Below, one piece after another: positions 33,507 through 43,500 of a stretch of DNA of 64,000 nucleotides (position 1 is its first letter; each line of letters starts with the position of its first letter). The position numbers and the translations under genes were made by a program. Source of the DNA: an uncultured Clostridia bacterium (GTDB taxonomy: Bacteria > Bacillota > Clostridia > Oscillospirales > Acutalibacteraceae); contig CALFTN010000089.1 of NCBI GenBank assembly GCA_937916395.1, forward strand, positions 1-64,000. Direction: 5' to 3'. The notes under the pieces were generated by a model. That model was given only the letters and a program-made list of their open reading frames with translations, was not told where the DNA came from and did no database searches.

Positions 33507-34454
33507 ATGTGCGGTGTTGAAATGAACAACATGAAAATTAAAGATTGTAAGATTATAGGTGCATTAAAATTAGAGTTTAGTGTTGTAAAAATACTTGCTG
33601 TTGTTAGTGTAATGTTTTTTTCTCTAAGTATATTAATTGAGTATGTCTTTCCAATTTTTATTGAGAACTCATTACTTGTGAAAATGCATCATCAGTTTAT
33701 TGTGAATGTTTTACTTGGTATTGCCGGTAGTTCATCAATCTCTTTTCTGTGTTTGTTTATTCCGTTTTTATCAAAAAAACAAAACCAACAAACTAAATTA
33801 ATTTTACAAGTAAAAGAAGTGTTTTTGATTTATGCAAAGATATACCAAATAATTAAAAGTGAATGTCAAAAATCTGACAATGAAATACTTTCTACTACGG
33901 AATACTCTTTATTGAGTTTTTCAGAAAAGTTAAAAGAAAGTTCAGAATCTTTAATAGATATGTATAACGAATTTGATATTTGTTCAAAGAGTATCGAAAA
34001 AATAATTGAATGTATTGAGACGAGTTTTTTTCCTTTAGTAGAAATTGTGGGGATTTTTTCAGAAATAGTTTTGTCAAATAAAGATGGAAAAAAGACTGAA
34101 AGTATTTTTGTTGAACTTACTGGTGATTTAGAAAAAAATAAGAGAATTAAACTATTTCAACAGTTGTTGTGTTCGATGGAAAATATTAAACCTTATAGTG
34201 AGGTTATTGCATTAAGTTCTGCGTATATAAAAACAGAAAATTTAAATTTTGAAGTGTTCAGAGATGATTCGAAAAAGATATTGGATGGAATGAAAGAATT
34301 TAAATTTCAACAAAAAAATTATAATATGAAAATGGAATTTTTATCTCAAATTCAAGAAATTGTTACAGATTTTTCAAGAAAAAAAGATGTAATTTTCAAA
34401 GAGTTTTTAGAACAACAAATTAAGGAGCAAAAACAATGCCAGCAGAAGAAATAA
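33507..34454 (+). CDS. Membrane protein with coiled coil, lipid cluster
   Basis: This 315-residue protein has a start at 33507 without a good ribosome-binding site; an ATG at 33522 is possible. Two hydrophobic segments (residues about 28-50, VVKILAVVSVMFFSLSILIE, and 63-85, FIVNVLLGIAGSSSISFLCL) are followed by 220 residues of helical, charged sequence that probably forms coiled coil. No family was recognised. Its end overlaps the acyl-CoA ligase start by 19 bp, so it belongs to this operon. Confidence 0.65.
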   Translation: MCGVEMNNMKIKDCKIIGALKLEFSVVKILAVVSVMFFSLSILIEYVFPIFIENSLLVKMHHQFIVNVLLGIAGSSSISFLCLFIPFLSKKQNQQTKLILQVKEVFLIYAKIYQIIKSECQKSDNEILSTTEYSLLSFSEKLKESSESLIDMYNEFDICSKSIEKIIECIETSFFPLVEIVGIFSEIVLSNKDGKKTESIFVELTGDLEKNKRIKLFQQLLCSMENIKPYSEVIALSSAYIKTENLNFEVFRDDSKKILDGMKEFKFQQKNYNMKMEFLSQIQEIVTDFSRKKDVIFKEFLEQQIKEQKQCQQKK

Positions 34455-36193
34455 ATGTTTCTAAAAAATACCATAGAAAAACGCCTGTAAGAACTTTTGA
34501 TTTGAATAAAACTCTTTATGATACAGTTTTAGAGCAAAATAGAAATAATATGGATAGCGAAGCAATTGGATTTTTGGGTTATAGTATGACTTTTAAAGAG
34601 TTGTTTAAAAATGTTGATAAATTAGCTGATGCATATTATCGATTTGGTCTTAGAGAGGGAGACACTGTAGCCATTTGTACTATAAATATGCCATTAGTAC
34701 AGGAGAATTTATTAGCTCTTAGTAAAATAGGTGTTACTTCAAAATGGGTTGATTTAAGAGTAAAGCAGAAAGAATTGCTCAAAAATTTTAATGAAAGTAA
34801 TTGTAAAATAGTAGTTGCATTTGATGGTATTGTTTCACAAATAAAAGAAATAATAGATGAAACTTCTATAGAAAAAGTTTTGGTTGCTTCTCCTAAGGAT
34901 TATTTGAATGCTATTGTGCATGTGTTGGCAGATTTAAAAGATAAAAAAGAGAATAAATATGTCTCTATTCCAGATGATAGTAGGTTTATATCATATAAAA
35001 AATTCTTGAACTCAGGAAACGAAAATAGTAGCTTAAAATCAATTGGTTTTAAGCAAGATAGGCGCTCTATAATTGTTCAATCAAGCGGTAGTACTGGTGT
35101 AGCAAAGTCAATAGTACATACCGAATATAACTTTAATTCAGAAATGCAAAAAGAAGCATATAACGATTTGCCATTTGCTGATGGTAAATCACTTTATGTG
35201 GCAATACCGCCATTTATAATTTATGGGTTGAATAATTCCATTTATTTGGCATTAGTCTTTAGTCTTAAAGCTGAAATGACACCTTTTGTTTCAGAAACGA
35301 CTCTTTTTGACGATTTGGGGAAATATGATTTTGCAGCGGTAGCACCGCTTCATTGTCGCTATCTGTATAACAAAATCAATGAGTTAAAAGAAAGTGGAAA
35401 CGAAAAGGCATATTTAAATACTCTTGAAAAACTTTCAAGAGTAAAGTGCTTTATTTCAGGTGGAGATAAAATAACAGTAGAAGAAATACTTGATATGCAA
35501 CACACGTTTTCAGTACCAATTTTGAATGGTTATGGTAATAACGAATTGACTGGTGGAGCAATAATGTCTCCTCTATATGCAAGTAAACCAGATTCCGTTG
35601 GTGTTCCTTTTAATGGTGTAGAAGTATTTGCTTTTGATGTGGAAACAGGGAGACAACTAAAACGTTTTGAAGAAGGTGAAATCTGCATTCATTCAGATAG
35701 TGTTTTTGTTGAGTACTTAAATAATCCAGAAGAAACTTCAAGAGTTAAACAAAAACATGCTGACGGAAAATATTGGATACATACAGGAGATTTGGGTTAT
35801 ATAGATAATGACGGTTTTGTTTACATTACAGGCAGAGCTAAAAGATTAATAAAACGAGAAGCTTTTAAAATATCACCCGATACAATAGAAAATGCAATTA
35901 TGTTACTTGAGGAAGTAAAAGATTGTGTTGTGGTTGGTGTTACCGATTTAGAATACGAAAATTCATTTGTTCCAATGGCATTTGTTGAATTGTATCCTGA
36001 ATTTGTAAATAGATTTAAAGAAATAGAACCAAAAATTCTTGAATGTTGTAATAAAGAGTTGCCGGATTATGAGATTCCAAAATACATTAAATTTATAGAT
36101 AAAATCCCGTATAAAAACACCAAGCATAATTTCAAAGAGTTAGAAAAACTCGGAGAAGAATATGTAGAATCTTTGAGTAAAAAAGGATTATAA
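34436..36193 (+). CDS. AMP-binding acyl-CoA ligase, copy 1
   Basis: A 585-residue protein behind AAGGAG. Adenylate-forming motifs are present: the phosphate loop VQSSGSTGVAKS, the NGYGNNELTG motif, and HTGDLGYIDNDGFVYITGR with the hinge residue. The C-terminal catalytic Lys region reads IPYKNTKHNFKELEKLG, so Lys is present but the usual PxTxxGKxxR form is altered. The family activates carboxylic acids to acyl-adenylates and then acyl-CoA or acyl-carrier products. It is paired with a second ligase 12 bp downstream. Confidence 0.85.
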   Translation: MPAEEINVSKKYHRKTPVRTFDLNKTLYDTVLEQNRNNMDSEAIGFLGYSMTFKELFKNVDKLADAYYRFGLREGDTVAICTINMPLVQENLLALSKIGVTSKWVDLRVKQKELLKNFNESNCKIVVAFDGIVSQIKEIIDETSIEKVLVASPKDYLNAIVHVLADLKDKKENKYVSIPDDSRFISYKKFLNSGNENSSLKSIGFKQDRRSIIVQSSGSTGVAKSIVHTEYNFNSEMQKEAYNDLPFADGKSLYVAIPPFIIYGLNNSIYLALVFSLKAEMTPFVSETTLFDDLGKYDFAAVAPLHCRYLYNKINELKESGNEKAYLNTLEKLSRVKCFISGGDKITVEEILDMQHTFSVPILNGYGNNELTGGAIMSPLYASKPDSVGVPFNGVEVFAFDVETGRQLKRFEEGEICIHSDSVFVEYLNNPEETSRVKQKHADGKYWIHTGDLGYIDNDGFVYITGRAKRLIKREAFKISPDTIENAIMLLEEVKDCVVVGVTDLEYENSFVPMAFVELYPEFVNRFKEIEPKILECCNKELPDYEIPKYIKFIDKIPYKNTKHNFKELEKLGEEYVESLSKKGL

Positions 36194-36205
36194 GGAGACA
36201 AAACA

Positions 36206-37927
36206 ATGCCAACAGAAAAAATTTTAACCGGCTACCCGAGTATAGACAAGCCGTGGCTTAAATACTACAGCGAAGAAGCAATTAATGCAAAAATGCCGGA
36301 GTGCACAATTTACGAGTACCTTTGGGAAAACAACAAAGACCATTTAGACGATGTTGCACTCATATATTTCAACAGAAAAATTACATATAAAGAGTTGTTC
36401 GAGAATATTGATAAAACCGCAAAGGCATTTGTTGGTTTAGGAGTAAAAAAAGGTGATTTTGTTACAATTCAATCACTTTCTCTTCCACAGGTTATATATA
36501 TGATTTACGCATTGAGCAAAATTGGTGCAGTAGCAAATCTTATATATGCAACATCAACACCGGCAGAGGTAACAGAAAATCTGAACGAAACAAAATCAAA
36601 AATATATGTAACAATTGATTCAATTTATGAAAAATTAAAAACACAGTTTAAAACACCGTATTTAACAAAAACAATTATTCTTTCTGTTGCAGATGAAATG
36701 TCGTCTTTGTTAAAGTTTGGGTATAATCTTAAAAACAAAGCCCCAAAATTAACTAACGGTGAACTTTCCTGGAAAGCATTTTTGAATTGTGGTGTGAATA
36801 AAGAAGTACCTATAAACGGAAAAAATGAAGATTTGGTTGTGATGGTTTACACAGGCGGAACAACAGGTAAATCAAAAGGCGTAATGCTTTCAAACTATAA
36901 TTTGAATGTTGCGGCTTTGCAATATTTGTATTGCGGTTTTGAAAGGAATAAAACATATTTATCAGTTTTACCGCCATTTATTGCATTTGGTATTACTGTT
37001 TCAATGCATATGCCTTTATCCTTTGGTTTGCAAACAGTTCTGGGAGTTTGTGTTGACCCTGCTGATATTGCCGGATTTGTGGAGAAAAATACAATAAACT
37101 ACATTATTTGCGGTACTATGCAGGCGGAAAAAATGAGTATAAATTTATCTGAAAAGAAGGATTTATCTTCCTTGATTTGCTTTAGTGTAGGTGGCGATGT
37201 TCTCACACCTAAGCTTGAAAGTAAATTGAATGACTTTTTAAAACAACATAACTCAAAACTTAAAGTTGCTCAAGGTTATGCTATGTCAGAAACTTCGGCT
37301 TCAACTGCTTGTTCTTCATACACACCGGAATCAATAATTCACAGAAATGGTACTATAGGCATCCCACTTGTTTATACAAATATTAAAATTGTAGATATAG
37401 AAACAAACGAGGAGTTAACCTATAACAAAGATGGTGAAATATGCATAGAAACACCTTGCACTATGATGGGCTACTTTAAGAATGAAGAGGAAACTGCAAA
37501 TGTTTTAAGAAAGCATAATGATGGTAAAACATGGGTGCACACAGGTGATATAGGCAGTGTTGACGAAGATGGATTTATTAAAATCACAGGCAGAATTAAG
37601 CGCATGATTATGACATTTGAAAATGGGGTTTTCCATAAAGTTTTTCCTAAGCTGTTGGAAGATGAATATTTAAAAAACAAATTTGTTAAATCAATTGCAG
37701 TTGTAGGTAAAACAAATCTTGAGAAAACAAATGATTTAATAGCTTTTGTAGTTGCAGAAAACGGTATTGACAAGGAAAAATTAAATTCTGAGTTAATTTC
37801 TTTTACAAAAGAGAAGTTTGAAACTTATGAGCAACCATCAAAATTTGTCTTCGTTGAAAAATTACCTCTTACCACAATAGGCAAAGTCGACTACCGTGCA
37901 CTCGAAAAAGAAGCAGAGAAGTTGTAA
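36206..37927 (+). CDS. AMP-binding acyl-CoA ligase, copy 2
   Basis: A 573-residue protein behind AAGGAGAC. Motifs are the phosphate loop VYTGGTTGKSKGVMLS, QGYAMSETSASTACS, HTGDIGSVDEDGFIKITGRI and the catalytic Lys in LPLTTIGKVDYRALEKEA. All core residues expected for an active acyl-CoA synthetase are visible. Two ligases beside a PlsC-like acyltransferase suggest that free fatty acids are activated and loaded onto a lipid or a cell-surface molecule. The composition is slightly less AT-rich than its neighbour. Confidence 0.88.
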   Translation: MPTEKILTGYPSIDKPWLKYYSEEAINAKMPECTIYEYLWENNKDHLDDVALIYFNRKITYKELFENIDKTAKAFVGLGVKKGDFVTIQSLSLPQVIYMIYALSKIGAVANLIYATSTPAEVTENLNETKSKIYVTIDSIYEKLKTQFKTPYLTKTIILSVADEMSSLLKFGYNLKNKAPKLTNGELSWKAFLNCGVNKEVPINGKNEDLVVMVYTGGTTGKSKGVMLSNYNLNVAALQYLYCGFERNKTYLSVLPPFIAFGITVSMHMPLSFGLQTVLGVCVDPADIAGFVEKNTINYIICGTMQAEKMSINLSEKKDLSSLICFSVGGDVLTPKLESKLNDFLKQHNSKLKVAQGYAMSETSASTACSSYTPESIIHRNGTIGIPLVYTNIKIVDIETNEELTYNKDGEICIETPCTMMGYFKNEEETANVLRKHNDGKTWVHTGDIGSVDEDGFIKITGRIKRMIMTFENGVFHKVFPKLLEDEYLKNKFVKSIAVVGKTNLEKTNDLIAFVVAENGIDKEKLNSELISFTKEKFETYEQPSKFVFVEKLPLTTIGKVDYRALEKEAEKL

Positions 37928-37960
37928 GGAACTAAATATTTCTCCACAAGCAAAGAATAG

Positions 37961-37993
37961 CAGGTGACTTGAATCATAGATTCGAGTCACCTG
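37961..37993. terminator. Terminator in junction block A, copy 2
   Basis: CAGGTGACTtGAATC pairs with GATTCgAGTCACCTG (14 of 15 bp) around a three-base loop. It ends the lipid operon and corresponds to 3601-3633. Confidence 0.7.
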
Positions 37994-38100
37994 TGAATTT
38001 ATTTTATGCCATTTTTCAGAACTTATTTAAGCATCTTTCTCAATTGGTTTTTGAGCAAGATTTTAAGCACGAAATTCGCCCTAAAAAATAGAAAGAAAAA
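37961..38100. repeat. Junction block A, copy 2
   Basis: Matches 3601-3735 in the same orientation with about 15 percent differences. The gene tail on the minus strand is degraded. The 110 bp between this block and the tRNA fragment differ from copy 1 and lack the multi-hairpin repeat; they hold only a loose AAAACCG/CGGTTTT hairpin (about 38172-38206). Confidence 0.65.
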
Positions 38101-38209
38101 ATATCTGTAAAATTTCTATAAGTGGGCAAATTTGTGGTCAAAACGGTTAAATTACGATTTCAGAAAAAAGTAAAAACCGCTGAAACCCAATGGTATCAAC
38201 GGTTTTCGA

Positions 38210-38254
38210 TGGTCCGAGTGACGAGACTTGAACTCACGACCTCTTGACCCCCAG
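38210..38254 (-). other. tRNA-Pro(GGG) 3' fragment, candidate attachment site, copy 2
   Basis: Identical to 3968-4012 from the anticodon loop CTGGGGG to the CCA end on the minus strand. Again the 5' half is missing and unrelated DNA begins at the anticodon loop. The intact tRNA would be expected beyond the right edge of the window. Confidence 0.75.
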
Positions 38255-38393
38255 GGACGATATATAGATACTAAACAATACTAAATACTACATATAGTGG
38301 TTTTTATTCCATTAAAAAGTCCATTTAAGCGTGTTTAATACATATATTCCATACAGTTTATTTCCAGAAGTGGCGTGGCATGTGGTCGTGAAA
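38255..38393. repeat. Junction block B, copy 2
   Basis: Nearly identical to 4013-4150. In both places it is followed within 15-20 bp by the inverted-repeat motif that begins a gene cassette. Confidence 0.65.
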
Positions 38394-38434
38394 AGGTTTT
38401 GAATTAACCCGACAAAATGGAATTTGTCAGGATA

Positions 38435-39283
38435 TTAATTCTTGGCTATATTCAAAAACTCTTCTATCTTCTCCGCATCCTTATATCCGAGCTGATACAA
38501 TTTGTTTAACCCGATTTTGTTTCTTGTTGTTGTTTTAATTCCAAAACAATCTTTAGGATAAAGTATCAGCACTTTGCCTTGTTCTTCAAGTTCAAGAATT
38601 TCGTTTATCCTATTATGATATAATGTGTGTGACATTGTTATAGTTTTTGCAATTTGCGGATATTTAAAAAGCAATGGATTAACAAGCCATTTTGGAAAAG
38701 CAGATTTCTTATGGCTAATGGGAAGTGTCAAACAAATAATCAGCTTGTCACAACCATCTTCAAAAGCTTTTTTATATGGAATCGGGTCAGAGATACCGCC
38801 GTCGAAATATCTTCTGTTTTTAAATAAAACAGGTTGACGGGTAACTATCGGTAATGCACAGCTCGCCTTTAATAAAGTAAAATCATCATAGGCGAAATCG
38901 TTTTTATAAAAATATTTTTGTTCAGCGGTCTGTGAATCAGTTACCGCAACAACAAACTTTTTGGTTGATTTTGTAATAGCATCAAAATCCAACGGATTTT
39001 TGCCGTAACTGTTTGTTATATCGGAATAAATATATTCAAGGTTGATATACATTCCTTTGCTGAAATAATTACCTATACCCATATATTGTTTTTCAAATGA
39101 ATATTCCTCATAAAAACTTTTTAATCTTCCACGCTGACCTGCTATGTATGTTATTAGATTTGCACTACCCGCAGAAACACCCAAACAATATTCAATATCA
39201 ATAGAATTATCGAGGAGGTAATCAATAATACCACTTACATAGTTTCCTCTTAAACCGCCACCGATATCCATAATCCCAACCAT
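38435..39283 (-). CDS. Patatin-like phospholipase
   Basis: This 282-residue protein starts at the ATG at 39283 behind GGAGATG; the much longer upstream frame is intergenic. The oxyanion hole is GGGLRGNY, the nucleophile elbow is GVSAGSAN and the catalytic Asp is in FDGGISDPIPY. Bacterial patatins of this RssA/YjjU-like type hydrolyse phospholipids and can act as defence effectors. It is a stand-alone gene in an inverted-repeat cassette (38405-38426 and 39296-39317), with its own promoter and a terminator-like spacer. No CD-NTase or other activator is adjacent. Confidence 0.88.
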   Translation of the reverse strand: MVGIMDIGGGLRGNYVSGIIDYLLDNSIDIEYCLGVSAGSANLITYIAGQRGRLKSFYEEYSFEKQYMGIGNYFSKGMYINLEYIYSDITNSYGKNPLDFDAITKSTKKFVVAVTDSQTAEQKYFYKNDFAYDDFTLLKASCALPIVTRQPVLFKNRRYFDGGISDPIPYKKAFEDGCDKLIICLTLPISHKKSAFPKWLVNPLLFKYPQIAKTITMSHTLYHNRINEILELEEQGKVLILYPKDCFGIKTTTRNKIGLNKLYQLGYKDAEKIEEFLNIAKN

Positions 39284-39317
39284 AATACATCTCCACAAAT
39301 TCAAGTTTGTCGAGTTG

Positions 39318-39346
39318 ATTATAACACAAAACGTCGTGGGCAACAA
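39318..39346 (-). promoter_or_regulatory. Conserved cassette promoter, copy 3 (uninterrupted)
   Basis: TTGTTG, 17 bp, TATAAT on the minus strand, 35 bp before the patatin start. This is the uninterrupted version of the site into which the multi-hairpin element is inserted at 939-1150. Confidence 0.75.
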
Positions 39347-39448
39347 TAAATTTATTTTGTTTTCGATTTGGTTTCGTCTTAATTTATTTTCTTTTCGGTT
39401 GGATTTTTTCGTGTTCAGGGTGTGAAAATTTTGTACGCACAAAGAAAA

Positions 39449-39468
39449 GGAGCAGAGAAATCTGCTCC
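39449..39468 (-). terminator. Cassette terminator, GGAGCAG type, copy 2
   Basis: GGAGCAGA and TCTGCTCC with a short A-rich loop, followed by a T-rich tract on the minus strand. It ends the pentapeptide gene. Confidence 0.75.
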
Positions 39469-39525
39469 TGAAATTTTGTATTATTGTTTCATAAAGAACT
39501 CGACAAATTGGAATTTGGCGTTCTT

Positions 39526-40110
39526 TTACTCAATTTTAATATCAAGTGAACGCAGTAAGTTCTCTACCTCAGGGTAAGAAAAACGTGCGTCCTTCATTTT
39601 ACAACTCATAACATCTACCTTATATCCCACGGCATTCCTGAAATCCGACTTGCAAATGTCGCATTTTAAAAATTCTGTATCTGACAAATCGCAAGTGTTA
39701 AAACTACTTTCAGTAAGATTACATTCCGCAAAGGTTGATGACAGTATATCCATTCCGCTGAAATCAAATTTCTTAAGATTCATTTTTGAAAAAATATTGT
39801 ATTTCAGATTGCAATTTGTGATTGCTTGTATGGGTTCTTTAAAACCGTTTGCCGAAGCAAACAAACTCCAATTTACTCCCGATATACGGCAATTATCAAA
39901 TTTCAAAAAGCTTATTTCTGAACTAATGCTCTTTATTTCCAAAATCTGACACTCAATGAAATCACACTCTGAAAATCTGCAACGATTCAGTGTGCATCCT
40001 TTAAAAGAACAATTTAAAAATTTGCAGTCAATAAATTCGTATGTATCTACTACATATTCCGAAAGATGAATATTTTCAAAAATCTCGCCTTCAAAATATT
40101 TTTTATGCAT
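39526..40110 (-). CDS. Pentapeptide-repeat protein (Qnr-like style)
   Basis: This 194-residue protein starts at the ATG at 40110 behind GGAGATA. It is built of A(D/N)LXX-like repeats with Cys and Phe at the stacking positions (CKFLNCSFKGCTLNRCRF; FDFSGMDILSSTFAECNL; CDLSDTEFLKCDICKSDF), forming a right-handed beta-helix. The length and a central break near residue 90 resemble Qnr/McbG proteins that mimic DNA and protect gyrase, but this cannot be settled by eye. It lies in a cassette with inverted repeats (39497-39517 and 40125-40147). Confidence 0.75.
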   Translation of the reverse strand: MHKKYFEGEIFENIHLSEYVVDTYEFIDCKFLNCSFKGCTLNRCRFSECDFIECQILEIKSISSEISFLKFDNCRISGVNWSLFASANGFKEPIQAITNCNLKYNIFSKMNLKKFDFSGMDILSSTFAECNLTESSFNTCDLSDTEFLKCDICKSDFRNAVGYKVDVMSCKMKDARFSYPEVENLLRSLDIKIE

Positions 40111-40147
40111 ATAATAATATCTCCATAATTTCTTGTTTGTTGATGTG

Positions 40148-40176
40148 ATTATACCATACAATACGAATTGCTACAA
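40148..40176 (-). promoter_or_regulatory. Conserved cassette promoter, copy 4
   Basis: TTGTAG, 17 bp, TATAAT on the minus strand, about 38 bp before the pentapeptide start. Homology with 4605-4722 covers about 115 bp. From 40240 to 40470 nothing further was recognised. Confidence 0.75.
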
Positions 40177-40472
40177 TAAGAATATAGCAATTGACGTGTT
40201 TTAAAGGTGAACAAAATTTACACCACATTAAACAAAGAAAAGCATTCTCTTCTTCCTTGATGGGGATGTTTTTGTTTTTTATCTAAATCAATTCACAATC
40301 GCATAGCAATTTAACTAACATACACCCTCACCAAATATGCAAAATGTGGAAATTCCTCGTAAACTGTAAAAAGTTATGTAGCTTTTCGTACTTTTTGTCA
40401 TATATAAGTAGAGGGTGATTTGTTTTTTCAATTTTACACCTCACAAAGTCCCTTTCATAGTATCAGTTTTGG

Positions 40473-40501
40473 TTGAAAAATGTAAAAAAATGTATTATAA
40501 T
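40473..40501 (+). promoter_or_regulatory. Promoter of the type III restriction locus
   Basis: TTGAAA, 17 bp, TATAAT, about 45 bp before the first gene at 40548. Confidence 0.75.
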
Positions 40502-40547
40502 ATACTTTGTGTAATTGTGTCCAAATTTATCCTTTTTAGAGGTGCGT

Positions 40548-43500
40548 ATGAAACTTATTGATAACATAAACGAAACTTTAAAAGATAATTTATCAATGGA
40601 TATAAAACAAGGTAGTAAACTTTCTATTGCTGCGGCTTGTTTTTCAATTTATGCCTTTCAGGAGTTAAAAGAAGAATTGAAAGGTATAGATGAGTTGCGT
40701 TTTATATTCACTTCACCGACATTTACAACAGAAAAAGCGAAGAAAGAAAAGCGTGAATTTTATATACCTCGACTGAATAGAGAACGTAGCTTATATGGTA
40801 CTGAATTTGAAGTTAAGCTTCGCAATGAATTGACTCAAAAAGCTATTGCAAAAGAGTGTGCTGAATGGATAAAAGAAAAAGTAACATTTAAATCAAACGT
40901 TACTAATGAAAATATGATGGGCTTTATAAATGTTGATGATAGCAACTATATGCCTGTTAATGGTTTTACAACTGTTGATTTAGGTTGCGAAAGAGGTAAC
41001 AATGCTTACAACATAGTTCAAAAAACTGAAGCACCATTTTCAAATGCTTATATTGATTTATTCGATAGTTTATGGAATGATTCAAATAAGCTTCAGGAAG
41101 TTACAGATGAAGTTATTGAAAATATAAGTACTGCCTACACGGAAAATGCACCAGACTTTTTATATTTTGTAACACTCTATAATATCTTTAACGAATTTCT
41201 CGAAGATATTTCTGAAGATGTTTTACCAAACGAAGCAACCGGATTTAAAGATAGTAAAATCTGGAGTATGCTTTATAACTTCCAGAAAGATGCTGTTCTT
41301 GCAATCATAAATAAACTTGAAAAATATAATGGTTGTATTCTTGCCGATAGCGTTGGTCTTGGTAAAACTTTTACTGCACTTGCAGTAATTAAATATTATG
41401 AAAACAGAAACAAATCTGTGCTTGTTTTATGTCCTAAAAAATTAACTAATAACTGGAATACATATAAAGACAATTACATAAACAACCCTATAGCTTGTGA
41501 CAGGTTAAGATATGATGTTCTTTATCATACAGACCTCAATCGTGAACATGGCACTTCAAACGGTCTTGATTTAGAACGTCTTAATTGGGGCAACTATGAC
41601 CTTGTTGTTATAGATGAATCTCATAACTTCCGTAATGGTGGTAAACTTGTTGAAAATCCTGAAGAAGACGAGAAAGAAAACCGTTATGTAAAGTTGTTGA
41701 AAAAGGTAATTCGTGCAGGTGTAAAAACTAAAGTTTTAATGTTGTCTGCAACACCTGTAAATAATAAGTTTTTAGATTTGAAGAATCAAATAGCTCTTGC
41801 CTATGAAGGTCAATCAGAAAATATTGATGGTAAACTCAATATTAATCGTTCAATTGACGATGTTTTCAAAAATGCACAAAAAGCGTTTAATACATGGAGC
41901 AAATGGGAACCTGAAGATAGGACAACTTCAAATCTTTTAAGAATGTTAGATTTCGATTTCTTTGAAGTTCTTGATAGTGTAACTATTGCTCGTTCAAGAA
42001 AGCATATTCAAAAGTATTATGACACTACAGATATTGGTACTTTTCCTACAAGACTTTCACCCAAATCAATGTATCCACCACTTACTGATTTGACTGATGC
42101 AATTACTTATAACCAGATTTTTGAGCATCTTTTAAAATTAAGTCTTTCAATTTATACTCCATCTTTTTTTATTCATGAAAGTAAAGCGGATAAATATGCC
42201 GAAATGTTTGACAAAAATAGCCTTACTCAGATTGGTCGTGAGCAGGGCATACGTCGTCTTACTGCAATAAACTTGATGAAGAGAATGGAAAGTTCTGTGT
42301 ATTCGTTCAATCTTACAATGCAGAGAATTAAAGATTTAATCAGTAATACCATCAGTATAATTGATGAATTTGAAAGTAATTCTGAAAGACAGTTAGTTTT
42401 AACAGATATTTCAGATATTGAAGAGTTTGATGGCGAAGACCAGAATGATGATATCTTCTCATTCGGTAAAAAGGTGAAAATTGACCTTGCAGATATGGAC
42501 TATGTATCGTGGCGTGATTCGCTTGAAAAAGATAAAGATGTTCTCGAATTGCTTACACTTATGGTTTCAGATATTACACCAGAACACGATTCTAAATTAC
42601 AAGAACTTTATGGTGTTATTGATGAAAAAATAAATAAACCTATCAATGCGGGTAATAAGAAAATTATTATATTCACTGCTTTTGCTGATACTGCAAATTA
42701 TCTTTATGACAATGTAAGTAAATATTTAAAAGCAAAATATGAAATAAATACTGCTATGATTTCAGGTTCGGTAGAAGGTAAGTCAACTTGCAAAAATCTT
42801 CGTAATGATTTGAACACAGTTCTTACTTGTTTTTCACCAATATCAAAAGGTAGAGATTTATTCCCGAGTATGCCAAAAGATGATATTGACTGCCTTATTG
42901 CAACCGACTGTATTTCAGAAGGTCAGAACTTGCAGGATTGTGACTATTTGATTAACTATGACATTCACTGGAACCCGGTTCGTATTATTCAGCGCTTTGG
43001 TAGAATAGACCGTATTGGTAGTAAGAACGAAAGAATTCAACTTGTGAATTTCTGGCCGAATGTTACTCTTGATGAATACATAAACCTCAAAGCAAAAGTT
43101 GAAACAAGAATGAAAATTGTTGATATGACTGCTACGGGTGATGATAACCTTTTAGTTGATGAGTTAAGTGGTGAAGAAAAAACCGACCTTGAGTACAGAA
43201 AGTCGCAGCTTCAACGTCTTCAGGAAGAAGTTGTAGATATTGAAGATATGGCAACAGGCATTTCTATTATGGATTTAGGTCTAAATGAATTTAGATTAGA
43301 TTTACTTGAATATGTAAAAGACCACGACGACCTTGATAAAACTCCGTTTGGTCTTCATGCGGTTGCACCAAAATCTGAAGATGCACCAGAAGGTGTGATT
43401 TATGTTCTTAAAAACAGAGAAACTGGTGTTAATATTGATAATAAAAACAGACTTCATCCGTTCTATATGGTTTATATAAGTAAATCTGGTGAAGTTATTT

